The position numbers were made by a program, and so were the translations under genes. Below, piece by piece: positions 22,975 through 35,821 of a DNA stretch of 64,000 bases (position 1 is its first letter; each line of letters starts with the position of its first letter). This stretch comes from Pampus argenteus (lineage: Eukaryota > Chordata > Actinopteri > Scombriformes > Stromateidae), in contig CM072877.1 in NCBI GenBank assembly GCA_036937835.1, forward strand, positions 6,214,501-6,278,500, given 5' to 3'. Below the pieces are notes generated by a model that had not been told where the DNA came from, searched no databases, and worked only from the letters and a program-made list of their open reading frames with translations.

Positions 22975-23055
22975 TTAATCAAAATCAAATCAAATCAAAT
23001 TTTATTTATATAGCCCAAAATCACAAAATACATTTGTCTCAGAGGACAAATGTGA
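22975..23055 (-). repeat. retroposon 3'-tail-like repeat
   Basis: Tandem AAATC units followed by TTTTATTTATATAGCCCA and ACATTTGTCTCAGAGG. This phrase resembles the end of a very common fish interspersed element with short tandem tail repeats, in reverse orientation. It sits between zfand5 and ccnb1. The class (LINE or SINE) is not determined. Confidence 0.5.
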
Positions 23056-23354
23056 TATTTTCATGAGGACATGTATATAGCATGGACCAATGCCACATAC
23101 CTCAGCATTTATAGTGTATATCTGGCTATTTCAGACCGTATATGAGGATTTAAGACGCAAAGCTCAATCACACAGCACAAAACACAAACAAATTATACCA
23201 TAAATTACCGTAATAAACCATAAACAATCTCAAACCATACACCGATACACTTTATAGAAAATGTGATTAGTAATAAACAGTACGTAGCCTAACAGGAAAA
23301 GGATGTGGACAAAAAAAACTATGTCATGTGACCACTGGTTGTCAGAGGAACGCA

Positions 23355-23437
23355 TTTGAAACAGGTGCGCTCGACCAATCAGATGCTTGGCTAGTTCAGA
23401 GAACAGCGAATCAGCTTGTAGCGAGCGAGGATTTAAA
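23355..23437 (+). promoter_or_regulatory. ccnb1: ccnb1 promoter: CCAAT box and CHR-like elements
   Basis: A CCAAT box (CCAATCAG) begins at 23375. TTTGAA at 23355-23360 and TTTAAA at 23432-23437 fit the cell-cycle homology region (CHR) pattern. The second lies 52 bases after the CCAAT box and 85 bases before the start codon. NF-Y (CCAAT) plus DREAM/MMB-FOXM1 at CHR elements is the known control of G2/M genes such as cyclin B. No TATA box is seen. Confidence 0.5.
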
Positions 23438-23521
23438 CACAGACGCAGAACCTTAACACTAAACCGTATCATTCTCCATTACGAGTCAGAGTCTCTTTGT
23501 GGAAGCAACGCACATTTCGAA

Positions 23522-25739
23522 ATGGCTCTTCGAGTAACCAGAGTAAGTGTTGTATGCTTTGTTTTGCTTATTGTTTAATTGCTCATAACCCGAAAAGCGT
23601 CTTGAAGCAACGTGTTCTTTTAAGTTATTTTAAATACCTTAATGTTAAACGTCCTCGTGCGTCGCTGCAGGGTGGACTCTCGTGCAGCTGTTCCATAATT
23701 CCACCGAAGCCTAAACATTTAATATGAATCCACAACATGCAATATAACTTCACTACTTTTTTTTCTCACATATACAGAACCGCTTGGCTTCTACCAGGAC
23801 TGACCTCGGTGGAAAGGCCTGCTCGGTGACCGGGCCCGCATTGAAGCCCCGAGCGGCGCTGGGTGAAATCGGAAACATCGCAGTTAACAAAGAACCACTG
23901 AGAAAGGTACAAATGTTAATATTAAAAACAAATGTTATCTGCGATTCAACTCATACCAGAATAAATTAATACAGACGCAGCATAGGATATGCTGCATATG
24001 GACCCAGAATCAGCATGTCCTTTACACATAAGAAAGTACTAGAATAATGCATGTGATTTCTGTTTAAATTATGAACCACTGTTCACTTCAACTGTGACTT
24101 AATCTTTTTTTTTCCTCAGAACATCAAGACAGAGGCCGTCAAAAAGACAAAAGTCACTAAAGTTGAAAAGGTTGTTGTTGAACAACCAAAACCAAAAAAT
24201 GTTGTTCCTGTTATACCTGAGCCAGAAGTGCAGGTGAGAATATCCCAGCAGCTATCTGACATGCATGTGACTGCCAGGTGTGGCACTTGTGTTTATCTGA
24301 CCTCTTGTGGGGATTTATACCATTTCAGGTTCTGCCTGAACCAGCATCCCCCACTCCAATGGAGACTTCTGGCTGTGAGCCTGCTGACTTGTGTCAGGCA
24401 TTTTCAGATGTCATTCTTGACAACGCTATCAGGGATGTGGATGCAGATGACTATGACAACCCTATGCTCTGCAGTGAATATGTCAAGGACATCTACAAAT
24501 ACCTCAGACAGCTCGAGGTGGGCAAAATGACTTTTTTACAGCCAAATCTGTCTGGATATACAAATTGTTTTAAATTCTAATCAGCTTCTTCTTCCCAGGT
24601 TGAGCAGAACATCAGACCCAACTATCTGCTGGGTCAGGAGGTCACTGGCAACATGCGGGCCATTCTCATTGACTGGCTAGTGCAAGTGAACCTGAAGTTC
24701 CGCCTACTGCAGGAAACCATGTACATGACTGTGGGAATAATTGACCGCTTTCTTCAGGTAAGTAATTACAATTTAAGGATTGCAGTTTCTGCTATGGCTT
24801 TGCTCTAGTGTTCTAAAATGTGCTTGTGCCTCAACAGGACCACCCAGTCCCCAAGAAGCAGCTGCAGCTAGTTGGTGTGACTGCCATGTTCCTTGCATCC
24901 AAATACGAGGAGATGTATCCGCCAGAGATCTCAGACTTTGCCTATGTGACAGACAAGGCCTACACCACCGCCCAGATCAGAGACATGGAGATGACAATCC
25001 TACGGGTGCTCAAGTTCCAACTGGGCCGCCCTCTCCCCCTCCAGTTCCTCAGAAGGGCCTCAAAGATTTATGAGGTTTGTGGAAGTCAATTTTTAAACTG
25101 ATTCAATGCCTATTGCTGTTAGCCACTAATGTACTCCTGACTTATCTCCATACAGGTGACTGCAGAGCAGCACACTCTGGCAAAGTACCTCCTGGAGCTC
25201 ACAATGGTTGACTACGAGATGATTCACTTCCCACCCTCCATGGTGGCAAGTGCTTCTTTGGCCCTTACCCTAAAGATCCTGGATGCTGGAGAATGGGTAT
25301 TAATTTTTACTTGTAAATGCCAAGGCTTGAATATTTGAGGCCACATGAGTGCATTAACCAACTTGTCATAGATAAAATGGAAAGTTGCTTTTTAACACTG
25401 GCTAATTGCTCTGTATATCTCCCTAGGATGTGACACTGCAGCACTACATGGACTACACAGCAGAGAGTTTGATTCCTGTGATGGCACACATTGCCAAGAA
25501 TGTTGTGAAAGTGAATGAGGGGCAGACCAAGCACATGGTAAGTTGTGACAAACCTCATATTCATCAACTACAATCGGGCAGCAGCCTAGTGACTGGATGG
25601 GCATACAGGTGACTTCTGACATCATCTCTTACAGGCCATCAAAGGCAAATACTCCACTTCAAAACAGATGAGGATTGCCACCATCTCACAGCTCAAGTCT
25701 TCAGTGATGAAGGATCTTGCAAAGCAGCTCACCCAGTGA
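23522..25739 (+). CDS. ccnb1: cyclin B1 (G2/mitotic-specific)
   Basis: Regulatory subunit of the Cdk1 mitotic kinase; 401 residues. Nine exons: 23522-23542, 23778-23906, 24120-24233, 24329-24517, 24599-24757, 24838-25074, 25156-25296, 25427-25537, 25635-25739. Every exon length is a multiple of three. The destruction box RAALGEIGN is at residues 32-40, followed by a Lys-rich stretch. The cyclin box starts with MRAILIDWLVQV at 170 and contains FLASKYEEMYPPEISDF. The second cyclin fold ends near the C-terminus. The start was chosen because MALRVTRN is joined in frame to the exon carrying the D-box. Cyclin B2 is less likely given the length, the D-box context and the cytoplasmic-retention-like region at about 100-125. 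Confidence 0.95.
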
Positions 25740-26279
25740 GATGACTGTTTGGCACAATGTGCTTTGTACAGTTGTAACTTAATTTTTGTTTTTTTAACAT
25801 GACCAATCGGCACAGATCCTGAGGAGTCAGCAGTTGGCATTTTTATGGCTCATCTCTTGCTGACCTAACATGCTACAAGTTTTAAATTGGGGCTTTCACT
25901 TTTTTCAATTAACCAGATATCATGGTGAACAAAAGGCAGTTCAATCAGATTTCATTTGGCTACCATGACTATTGTAACCCAAAGCACTCTTTTCACAAGG
26001 GATGTTTGCAACATGGTTAATGCACTACTTTATTGGCTGACTTAGTTCCTGAATGTTACACCATCATTGAACACAATATCTGAATATTTAACACTCAAAT
26101 GTTGCTACTACTAATCTAAAACTTGTGGCATGTTTTCAAAATGGTCAGCCATGTGAAGGATCCAGTGAACTATGGGGGCTGTTTTTAAAATGGGATTTCT
26201 TAATGTGTGAATGTGTAATATGTACAGCAATACTTTTTAATGGACTTTTTACCTTCTTAAATGTCTTCTTAAAGCCTTT

Positions 26280-26285
26280 ATTAAA
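26280..26285 (+). terminator. ccnb1: possible poly(A) signal of ccnb1
   Basis: ATTAAA about 540 bases past the stop codon, in A/T-rich sequence consistent with a 3'UTR. No canonical AATAAA was noticed closer to the stop. Confidence 0.35.
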
Positions 26286-29200
26286 TGGTTTTTGACCAGA
26301 AACTTGCTCCCTGTCATGAACTCTAAAAACCACCAGAGGATGCTGTAAGACTTTGCCTTTAGTTTCCAGTTGCCAGCTGTTTGCTTGAGCATCTACAGAC
26401 ACCGATGCTGTGGGTCAACTGATAATTTCAAAATCTAGCCTTAATATAAGGGTTGTTTACATTAACTGTTAAGTCAGCATAATGCTACCTCACACAAAGC
26501 CTTGTGATTTGTGCATATAAATGTAACCTTGTTCAAATTTTTTTTTAAATAATCACTATCAACTGAACTTGAGTAATGCAACATCAGGCTTGCTTCAACT
26601 TCTCAAACCTATCAATGTTACACTTTAACATATTCCTGTCAATTTCAATGCCTGAATGGTAAAAGGACAGTACAATTTTTTTCAGGTGCTCATTAAAACA
26701 GGTTTTCTTGCTATAATTCCTTTTTCCTGTAGAAAGGAGCAAGGCCACTTTATGGTAACATTTGAGTTGCATAATCTTTTTACTGATCACAAACTTCCAT
26801 GATATGTTCTGTAATGGGTGCAACATGTATGTAATCACAATCCTTCCTCCTTTGGCTTTCCTGTCAGCGTCACAAACATGTAGATCTTGTGCAAGCTGCT
26901 GATGCAAAGGCTATTCACAACTTCAATTACATCACATCATGCCAAAAGCATTTAAAGCAAGAGCAGGTGCTGTTATCACTTTAACCCTTTCACAGCTGAG
27001 ACCCAGAGGGAACCCTCCCCATCCATCTTCCCATCCCCAGGAGAATGCCCAGAAAGCTTTTCCTTATAAAAACCACCTGCCATCTTCATGTTAGTCACTG
27101 TGTACACAGTCATAGGGCCATTTCTCCTAAAGGCCTGCTGGATAACAGCTTGACTACATCTGTTGCGGTATAGCCAAAGACCAGAAATCATCCACCGCTG
27201 AAAGGGGAAAAACATTATTTGGCCTATTGGGAGTTTGGGTTTGTTGTGATTTACAGAGTTCATACAGTGACATATGAGGAGTAAACAAAATATTGGAGGT
27301 GCTTTCATTGTGTTATGAGGTAAAGATGCAGCCAAACTATGTTTTGGGAGATCCAGAAGTTATGCAATATCGTTCCATTACTGCTTTATGACTGAGCTGT
27401 ACATCTGTTACCTGACATAATGACATATAGACAGTAATGGTGACACCTTGAGAGCACATCCCTTTTCTCTATCCCTCCAGCTCTGAACCCTCTGTTGTTT
27501 TCCACAGGGACACATGATAATTAGTCTTGGTTATCCTGGAAAGCTGGGCTTTTTAAACTCACAGATCATACTGAGAATTCATACTTGGAGGCTGAGGTCA
27601 TGACTGGGCAGCCATATCAGTTTACAAGACAGATTCCTCCTGTGCGGGGCTCCAAACCATACACTTGCAGCTGCCTGGAACACAATTTGGCCTTTCTGAC
27701 AAAGTTTCAGCTGTGTGACATTTATTATGATGGAAAATCAAGCATAGTGGCTATGCAGTTCAAGACAATTCAGCAAGTGAACACTTAAACACTATGTTTG
27801 CTAATATCCCGAAAATACTCAGTTTACCCAAATTACAAAAGATATGTTTCATCACTCATACCTCATGGTATCTAGGCATGCAAAAAATGTTATGAGTTTA
27901 TGAGCAGGGTTGAAGAAGTTTCTGCATCCATGTCAGTACATTAAAGGTGAATTGAATTTACTCAAAATAATTTTTAAAAACATTTTTTTAAATGTTATAA
28001 AATAAAGGAAATTGAGAATGAAAAAAAAAAACATTTAAAAACTAACAGCAACAATTAATGACCAACTGCGGACAGAAGGACAAGTCGGTCGGTCTACATT
28101 ATACAAAGTTACTTACATAGTTTCTTTTCATAACTTTGCAAGAGCAATCTACTTTATGGATGTGCAATACTACATCACTGGAGTGTTCTTGTATCAGCGA
28201 CAGTGTCCCAGTTTCCCTGACAAATCCAACACACACGCATTAACATACACTGGAACTGGCTCAGGTGTCATGACCTGAAACTTACATTAAAGCACTTGGT
28301 CTTATTCTCCAGCCATCCGCTGACACAGTCCCGGTCCATTACAGCAGTCACAGAAAGCTGATTCGTTCCGTTTTCACAGGGAAAAAATGTTCATAACGCG
28401 GTTTGTGGATTATTAAGAGTAATTGGGACATTGTTTCAGAGAGAATGAGGCTTAATTCAGCTCCATTGTATTTGGTTAGCAGCATCATTAGAGTCGGATA
28501 TCTCAAAACCTATGTATGCAAATAAAACCAAAACTATCTGCATGGCTAGATACCGCTAAAATTGAATGCTAAACTATGTTTGGTGAACCGACCACTTAAA
28601 TGACAACAATGCACAATCACACAGACTAGATGTCCTTATAAACTCTCCAGGGAAACAGTTCGAGGACATTTATGTATTCATGCACATTTTTGTGTCCTTA
28701 AAGCTCAAATGCTTCTGTCCTTTTCCATGTTTATTCAAGCTCTCTCCATTAAGTGAATTTGCGAGTCAGCACTGAGGTCCAGAAAGAATGCAAAGCTTGG
28801 CTTCAGTCCTCTCAGTATTTCAGCAACACAGATCTCACCCACAAGCGGATCGTCCAAGACCAGAGTCAAAAGTTTGGACCTCCTTCCCCAGTCTAAACAT
28901 CGTCCAAGATGGCCAGAGATTTAACAAGTGCACCCTTCAAAATGAGTCAATGCCCATTCTCACCTCCCGTCCACCGAGTCTGCGTGTCTCAATTCAATAA
29001 TGATAAAGTTAAACAAACAGTCGGCCCGTGGCAGCACTGTTAGGGTTTCTGTGGGGTGCTAATAGGTTGGCAGCTGGCAAGCAGAATGAGGCCCTCTAGG
29101 CTTGAGAGTAGACTGAAGCACAAATAAACACAGGAGCATTCATTTTCACAATTTATAGTTTTTTAAATAAAAATCATGTGCTTCCTGAACTTTGCTGACC

Positions 29201-29720
29201 TTTGACGCTCAATGTCACACGGAGGAAAGAGAAGGCTCTCATTGTGGCTCGAACAGAGAAGTGTTTGAGCCAGGTGTGAGTCGGATTTTCTACAGACCAC
29301 CTTAACTTCTGCGAGCACGGTTCGAACGGCGAGAGGAAAGTCATCTTCAAGGTTACGCTTAGATATTTGTTGATATCAAAGCAGGTTTGAACACAGATCA
29401 GTGTAATAAAATTGTGTATTGAAAAAAAAAATCAAGCATCTAAAAGCTCCATACATACAGTGGAATATATATTCATTGGTTTATCTCTAAGTAGGTGTTG
29501 CGGAGCGCTCAATCATGTCATAGGGTCTTCATCAGCAGGTTTGAGCCAGCATGGATGAGAAGTGCACAGAAAAACAATCAATTTAACATAAACTATTCCA
29601 TGACTACTGGGCTCCATCCTCTGATGTGAAGATCATGTGATATGACTGAAAGCTTCAGGACAATTGCAATTGCTTATTAACTTTTTTTTATACAAGTTTA
29701 AAGCTATAGTATGAAAACTA

Positions 29721-29830
29721 ATGGATTCAAGGATTCAAGGATTCAAGGAGTTTTTATTGTCATTACAACACATGTAAACATGGGATGCAACGAAATTGGT
29801 TTCCCCTGGTCCTGGAGCAGCCCAATTATC
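29721..29830 (-). repeat. LINE-like 3' end with octamer tail
   Basis: Three tandem ATTCAAGG units, then AGTTTTTATTGTCATTACA and CAACGAAATTGGTTTCCCC. This arrangement resembles the 3' end of a fish CR1/L2-clade retroposon in minus orientation, whose short tandem tail is diagnostic. An A/T-rich stretch follows to about 29900. Confidence 0.5.
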
Positions 29831-31397
29831 CAAATATAAAATAAAATTTAAAAATAAAATAAGATAAAATAAAATAAAATATATATATACATATGTATAT
29901 ATAGAACATAAAATATAAAGGTAATGCATGAAAATTGAAAGCGAACGAGCCGAGGGGACTGGAAGTAACTGAACTGTTTGACAGCCCGTGAGCCACGGCG
30001 ACGTCTTCTAGCTGCTATTGCTAGCTTGGAGCCTCGGTGTAAAAGCAGCAATTATCCACAAGTGCCTTTCATGTGTTGATCAAGCCAAAATATCTCAATC
30101 GCCCCCTGGTGGCTGACTGCGGGGTACATGTGCCGTCCCCTCCATGTTAAAATATTAAAGTGCATGTTAACTAAATATTTCAAAAAAGTGGTTTATGTCA
30201 TTTTAAGTCATTATATAATCATTATATTATCATACTGATGTTTATTCAAGTGCTCATCTTTTTGATAAGTTTCTTTCAGTTATTTGAGGTGACAGCTTGA
30301 CTGACAGCTGTGACAGCCACTCTCAAACCTCCAGACATACGGCTGAGGGGCGTGTCCCACTGGCTCCTTATAAGGAAATCTGATAAAATTGAATTTAATC
30401 TGTCTGGTTGTAGTGTCTAATGCTATATATTTTCCTTTTACCTATTTTTGACAAGTAATCACTTTGGGTTTTTTTTCATCATTTCTGTCTATAACAATCT
30501 ATTAGACAGGATGGGTAAAGTTGTGAAAATAGTAGAAAGTACTGAACCAAAATTAACCTTTAAAACAGATCGACGCTAACAACACTTTACAGCAAATGTT
30601 GTCACACTGTGGATGGTGTATCAACCACATCGTTTTTTATTTTTTTAAGAAGAAAATTCATCAGACAATTCTGAATTTATAATTAAGACCCTAGATAGAT
30701 GATGAATATAAACTAAATCAAATCATGCAAAAATAAAGCTACTGTAGAAATCCCACATTTTATTACATGCATGCTTTGGCAAGAGATCTTGTTTTGGGGA
30801 AGACAAAAATAAGTTATTATCTTGTTTCAGCCCACGGGGGTTGTTTTGGCCACTGAGCAGCTCCACTGGATCAGTTCAGTGTTCAGAGTACAATGTGGTC
30901 GCAGAGATGATAGGACTGTCTACCATCTGACTGTTTTGGGGGTTTATTGGTTTGGTCCAAATATTTTAGCCTTGTCAATGCACAGGAAGAGGCCAGTCAA
31001 TGTCATGCTTTGAAGGCAGGGGTATTTTGTGGCATTTAAAAAGGAACAACCACAGTGGAATCAAGCCAGATACTGAGGGCACATTTTTATTTCAATCAGG
31101 GATCTAACTGCTCAATTTTTAACTCGTTAATGAGTATTTCTGTACCAAATACTGCATTAGAATAACCCACTTATGATGTGACGAGGATATTTTTGCAGCC
31201 TAGTTCCAGTTCCACAATCACAGATTGTTCAAATATTAGAAACAATCAGAGTATTGAACGCAGGATTAAGAATCGAGACATCATCCTCCTACATGGTAAC
31301 CTAGCTATATCAAGCTCCAGGAACAGCCCTGGGCTGTAAGCCGATTTTGGCTTTGGAAGATGTATCATTAAATGATTTCATCCAAGTGAGAACTTTC

Positions 31398-31590
31398 TTT
31401 AAAGGATAGGTTCAGATTTTCTGTCTGTCTTAAAGCAACATTCATCCATATGTACCATAAAAGAGTTACGGGCCATCAGAAACTGCCTTCCTGTTTTTTT
31501 TAAGAAAGTTAACAAAGTCTTTATCCTGTCTTTGAAAAGTTCTTCCTGAGGCTCCATTAAGCAGCTGACCAACTTCTTCACCAGCGGTCA
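31398..31590 (+). repeat. degenerate dispersed repeat
   Basis: Begins TTAAAGGATAGGTTCAGATT and continues with CTGTCTTAAAGCAACATTCA. This resembles a repeat phrase common in fish genomes (AAAGGATAGGTTCA...). A similar opening (TTAAAGGATAAGGC) occurs at 34947. Class unknown. Confidence 0.4.
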
Positions 31591-34463
31591 CGTATTATAT
31601 GTAGACGTTCACATTACATCATGCTCACTGACGCACCAACAGTTAATACTGATGCATTTTAACCTAACGTCAATGTGCAACATAATAATCACTAAAGGGC
31701 TATTAAGTTCATGTTGCCACGCACTGTGACTATCAGAGGTGAAATCACACTGCTTTAGTTAGAGGGAACTGTGCTAGTGTTTGTGTTTTGATTTACAAGA
31801 TCAGCAATAATGAGAGCAACACTGCCAATGAATCGTGTGCTCAGCGCTGTGATTGGAGTTTCATTAGTACATTATTCCTTTCTTATGTGACGGCTATATG
31901 CTGGTTTATGGGCCATGTGATGCATTATTGCAGCTTTTAAGGTTTCCTTGATTGATTCTTTATGTCATAAAAATCCTGAAAAAATAATAATTTGACACAT
32001 TGCTAATCTCGCATTGACTAAAAATATAAAACCGTGTAAAGTAAAGACACCTATTCTCTCTTAAAGTCTTAACACTCAGCATAAGTGGTCTTCAGAGATG
32101 TATCCTGGTATCTACAGTGTGTTGTAATCTGACCTGTGTGTTGAGCCAGTCTGCCTGGCAAATAAATAAGCAGGTTGGAAGGAGGGGAGGGGAGACACTG
32201 CTGCTCCTGCTGACACACTGTAAATCAACCTCTGGGGTCACTTGGCCATCTTCTTTGTTGTCTGCATGTGACACGGAGATTGACAGAGACCATCCGCCAC
32301 CGGATCCTCTGGCACCTTCGCTGCTTCTTATGCGGCCTGAATACATGGGACAAACAGAATATCTAGTGTGAACTATCCAATTTACAGGCCCAATATATAT
32401 ATATTGTATATATATGAAATCTTACCCAGAAGTGTTTAATCTGCTGTTTTTAATCTGTTGTAGACCCATACATTTTTGGAACCTACTCAGGATTTTAAAC
32501 CTCACACCGCAACAATTATCTACAGTGACACTCCCTAAATTTTGTTATGGAGTGTTTGCTGTTTATTTAGCGTTGCACTCCCAAAATGTATCTTTAACCG
32601 ATGTTCAGTTTGTGCCTCTCATGTATGTACTATACAGTTATGTCACAGAGTGCCTGGATCTGACAGATCCGTCCACCACATAATAAAATGTAGATTTTTA
32701 ACCCCTATTACAGTTTGTGATTGTTTTTCCTCATCAAGACAAAAAATGGTAGCTGGAAATCACAAGTCCCTGTTGAATTTGTATAAGGCGAACCGAAATG
32801 ATTATGGATTAAATAAGGAGAGATCAGTTGGAAGTGTATAACTTTGACAGGGTGGGAAAACAGAAGTGCTGGAGAAGACTAAAGCAGAAAGGAACAGCGG
32901 ATAATCACACATAGTGGAATTATCACAGGATGTAGAAACAGGATTGATTATGGTTTGTTTCCCCCAAGTTTAAATTTAATTTATGTCGTTTTGTATTTTA
33001 CATTTTCATTCACAGTAACACGTTCACATTTTTGCCTAACTCTATTAGGAAATACAGTTGCAAGTTGGCAAACAAATGAAAGAAATCTCTGGGGGTGAAG
33101 TTAGAAAGTTGTCAGAACTCTGTAGCCTGCTTCTCATCTCTGCTGGAGAACAATGACTCAAAGCTACATTAGCCGCTACATCTGAGTTAATCTAGCCATC
33201 AATCTAACAACTCTGCAGGTTTATCTTTAAGATTTATGTTTTTCAGACAACCGAAGGCTCTGTGACTTGAAATGTAATGACATGAAAGGTATTATGATGG
33301 AAAAGACCCTGTTGGTGCCCTAAGCAGCCACATTCTGTATATCATTAGGCCTAAAATATATCAAATTAAGAGAACTATAGAAAAGGAAATTGTATGGAAA
33401 ACTGAACTGCCTCTTGTGATAATTGCTGGATGGAAATGCTATATTATAGATATTATAGATGCTATATTATTCACCATAAGCAGCTGCATAGTTTCATCAT
33501 GCAAACCTGTGTTTATGTCTAACTGCTAACAACACTGTGCTCTCTGTGTTCAGTGCTGAGTAAGCACTTTGGTAAATTAAAAAGGAGTCATTTTTTTTCT
33601 TCAGCTTTCACCTCATGAAGGTGAGCTCCTCCCCTGGATGAATATTTCGAGGATGCTCATCTCACTCAAGAAGCCTGGGGTAATTACACTATTTGTCAAC
33701 GTCACTCTCCTCTCTAAAATGACACTGAATTGACTTGATTAGAGCTCTTTCCTTGTTAAAATCGGTGGCCTCAGACACATAATGCATGTTGTTGCGGGGT
33801 TTATTTACCTTGCCGTGGAGAAATTATGTTTCTGATTGTTAACAGATGGCTCCTCACTCAACTACATCAAGAAATGAATGGCTGAATTAAATGACCCTGA
33901 TAATTCATCAGCCATTCCTTTCCAGACAACACCTGCTTATCGTTTCACCGAGAATTGGGAATAAACCAATTTTCCTTATAGCGTAATTAATGCTAGGTTA
34001 GTTTTTGTCATTCTCATGAGTGTTTTCTGGTAGTTTGGTACATCACACACACACACACAGGATCCTCCAGGGACTGAACAGCTAACAGAAGCACAGTTAT
34101 TGATTGTATTAGTCAATAAAGGCTAGTTTCCTCCCGGACTATTATACTAATGCACTTAGGGTGAATGTCCCGGCTAGCTTTGCAGGCCAGGTTATAAAGT
34201 GCACCAGAGCTCCTAAATTATTCACAAGGCCCCTTCACCAGCTCTGGGCCTCCATTAGAGGCAGCAGATGAAAAGTGGAGAGGGGGGTGACGATGATGTC
34301 ACCCGGCCCCACGGAGCCAGACAAGGACACCTGGGACTGAATGATGGAGTCGGCTGTGGAGGACCACAACTTCACCGGAAAACTGTCTGAGGAGACGAGT
34401 GCTCTGCCTCCGCAGGTCACTTCACTAGTGGACCCTGGTGGTCAAGCAGGAAACACTGTAAAT

Positions 34464-34518
34464 ACTGTGTGTGTGTGTGTGTGTATGTGTGTGTGTGTGT
34501 GTGTGTGTGCGTGCGCGC

Positions 34519-34569
<51 letters not shown>

Positions 34570-34599
34570 TGTGCGCGCGTGTGTGTGTTTACAAGCTTA
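34464..34599. repeat. (GT)n array with 20-bp GTGCGCGCGT minisatellite
   Basis: A long alternating purine-pyrimidine tract. Within it GTGCGCGCGT recurs at 34511, 34531, 34551 and 34571, exactly every 20 bases, separated by pure GT. Such sequence readily adopts Z-DNA in vitro. Confidence 0.95.
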
Positions 34600-35743
34600 T
34601 GTGACCACGATTCATCGTGACGGATGACTGCTGATGAGGAATTGTTGCTAAGTTGCTGAAAACTGAAAAACAGAGAGACGTAAAAACAGCTATTAAATGT
34701 GCAGATGAATGACTAATTTGGGATGTTGATTCTCAAGTTTCTCACAGATGGAGAAGTCATATAATATATTGTCGATTGAGTAATTGCACAGAGAAGACAT
34801 TCTGCCAGATATTAGATGACCATGATTATAGGACGCAGCAGTACCTGTCCAAAGTACAAAAATACACCTACCAACACATCTAAAGCGTACTACTTAAAAG
34901 ACAACAGTTTGTTTGCTCAGTGAATACACATCAGTACAGAAATGTTAAAGGATAAGGCAGCTGATTTTCTATCATTTTCTTAGTGTCAACAAAGTAAAAT
35001 GCAGCCTTTCCTTATGTATCATTCCACTTGACAGGCGCTGTGTGAGAGGGTTAAGTGAAGGAAAGCCTGATTGTGATCTTCTGTTGCACACGAGCAACAC
35101 AAAGTCATCAGAGGCAACTCATTGTCCTGTGCTGATGACGTGTATCGACTGAAGTTACTGTTCAGTTACTGCTCTACAATGACCTCCATATATAGATACC
35201 GCTTGGCTTCATATGTATACCGCACTGAGTACCTACTTGTTGCATTGTGAAGTCAGAGAACCCTCGTGAGAGGAAAGGAAAAATATGAAACTTAACCTTA
35301 AACGTAACTTGGACAATAATGTCAATATGCAGGCAGTACCACAGCCACTAATCAAAATTTAAAAGCACAAGAAATAAGCCATGTGTGTTTTCAGCGTGTG
35401 AGGTATTTCCGTCTTCCCGCTGGTCTGCTTCTGTCTCATTTCTGGGAAGTTCAGCTCGTAGCATCGCAGCAAAAACACTAAAACACAGTGGAAAATCAAC
35501 ACAGTCAGCAACAAAGTCATGCGAGAAGAAAGTAATCCGGTTGCCAAGAGTCATCTTTCTCTCGCTCTTTCTCCCTCTCTCTGTCTTTGTGTCACTCACT
35601 CAGTCTCTCACCCTCTGGGCAAAGGGCTTCATGAGGCCTGGAAAGGTCTTCAAATCACTGGCACAAGCTAACACTTAGTGTGTTCCTGCTCTGATATCTG
35701 TGGGATACTAAAGTCAGGCCAGTAGATGGATGGATTACAGGGT

Positions 35744-35821
35744 CGGTTCCCACAGGCCTTTGACTACAGGGGGTTTCATCAAATGATGAAGCCTGTGGTG
35801 GTTGGAGGTCCCTGGGAACCG
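35744..35821. repeat. nested inverted repeats
   Basis: Three perfect inverted pairs share one centre region: CGGTTCCCA (35744) with TGGGAACCG (35813), CCACAGGC (35750) with GCCTGTGG (35791), and TTCATC (35775) with GATGAA (35785) across a 4-base loop. It could be a folded transcript or a small transposon relic. Confidence 0.6.

Noticed and set aside
22737..23066. 109-codon plus-strand frame before ccnb1
   Set aside because: It runs into the retroposon-like tail at 22975, shows no family resemblance and does not splice in frame into ccnb1.
32414..32683. 89-codon plus-strand frame with a Leu/Val/Tyr-rich product
   Set aside because: It lies in AT-rich intergenic DNA with no splice partners, family or promoter; chance is more likely.
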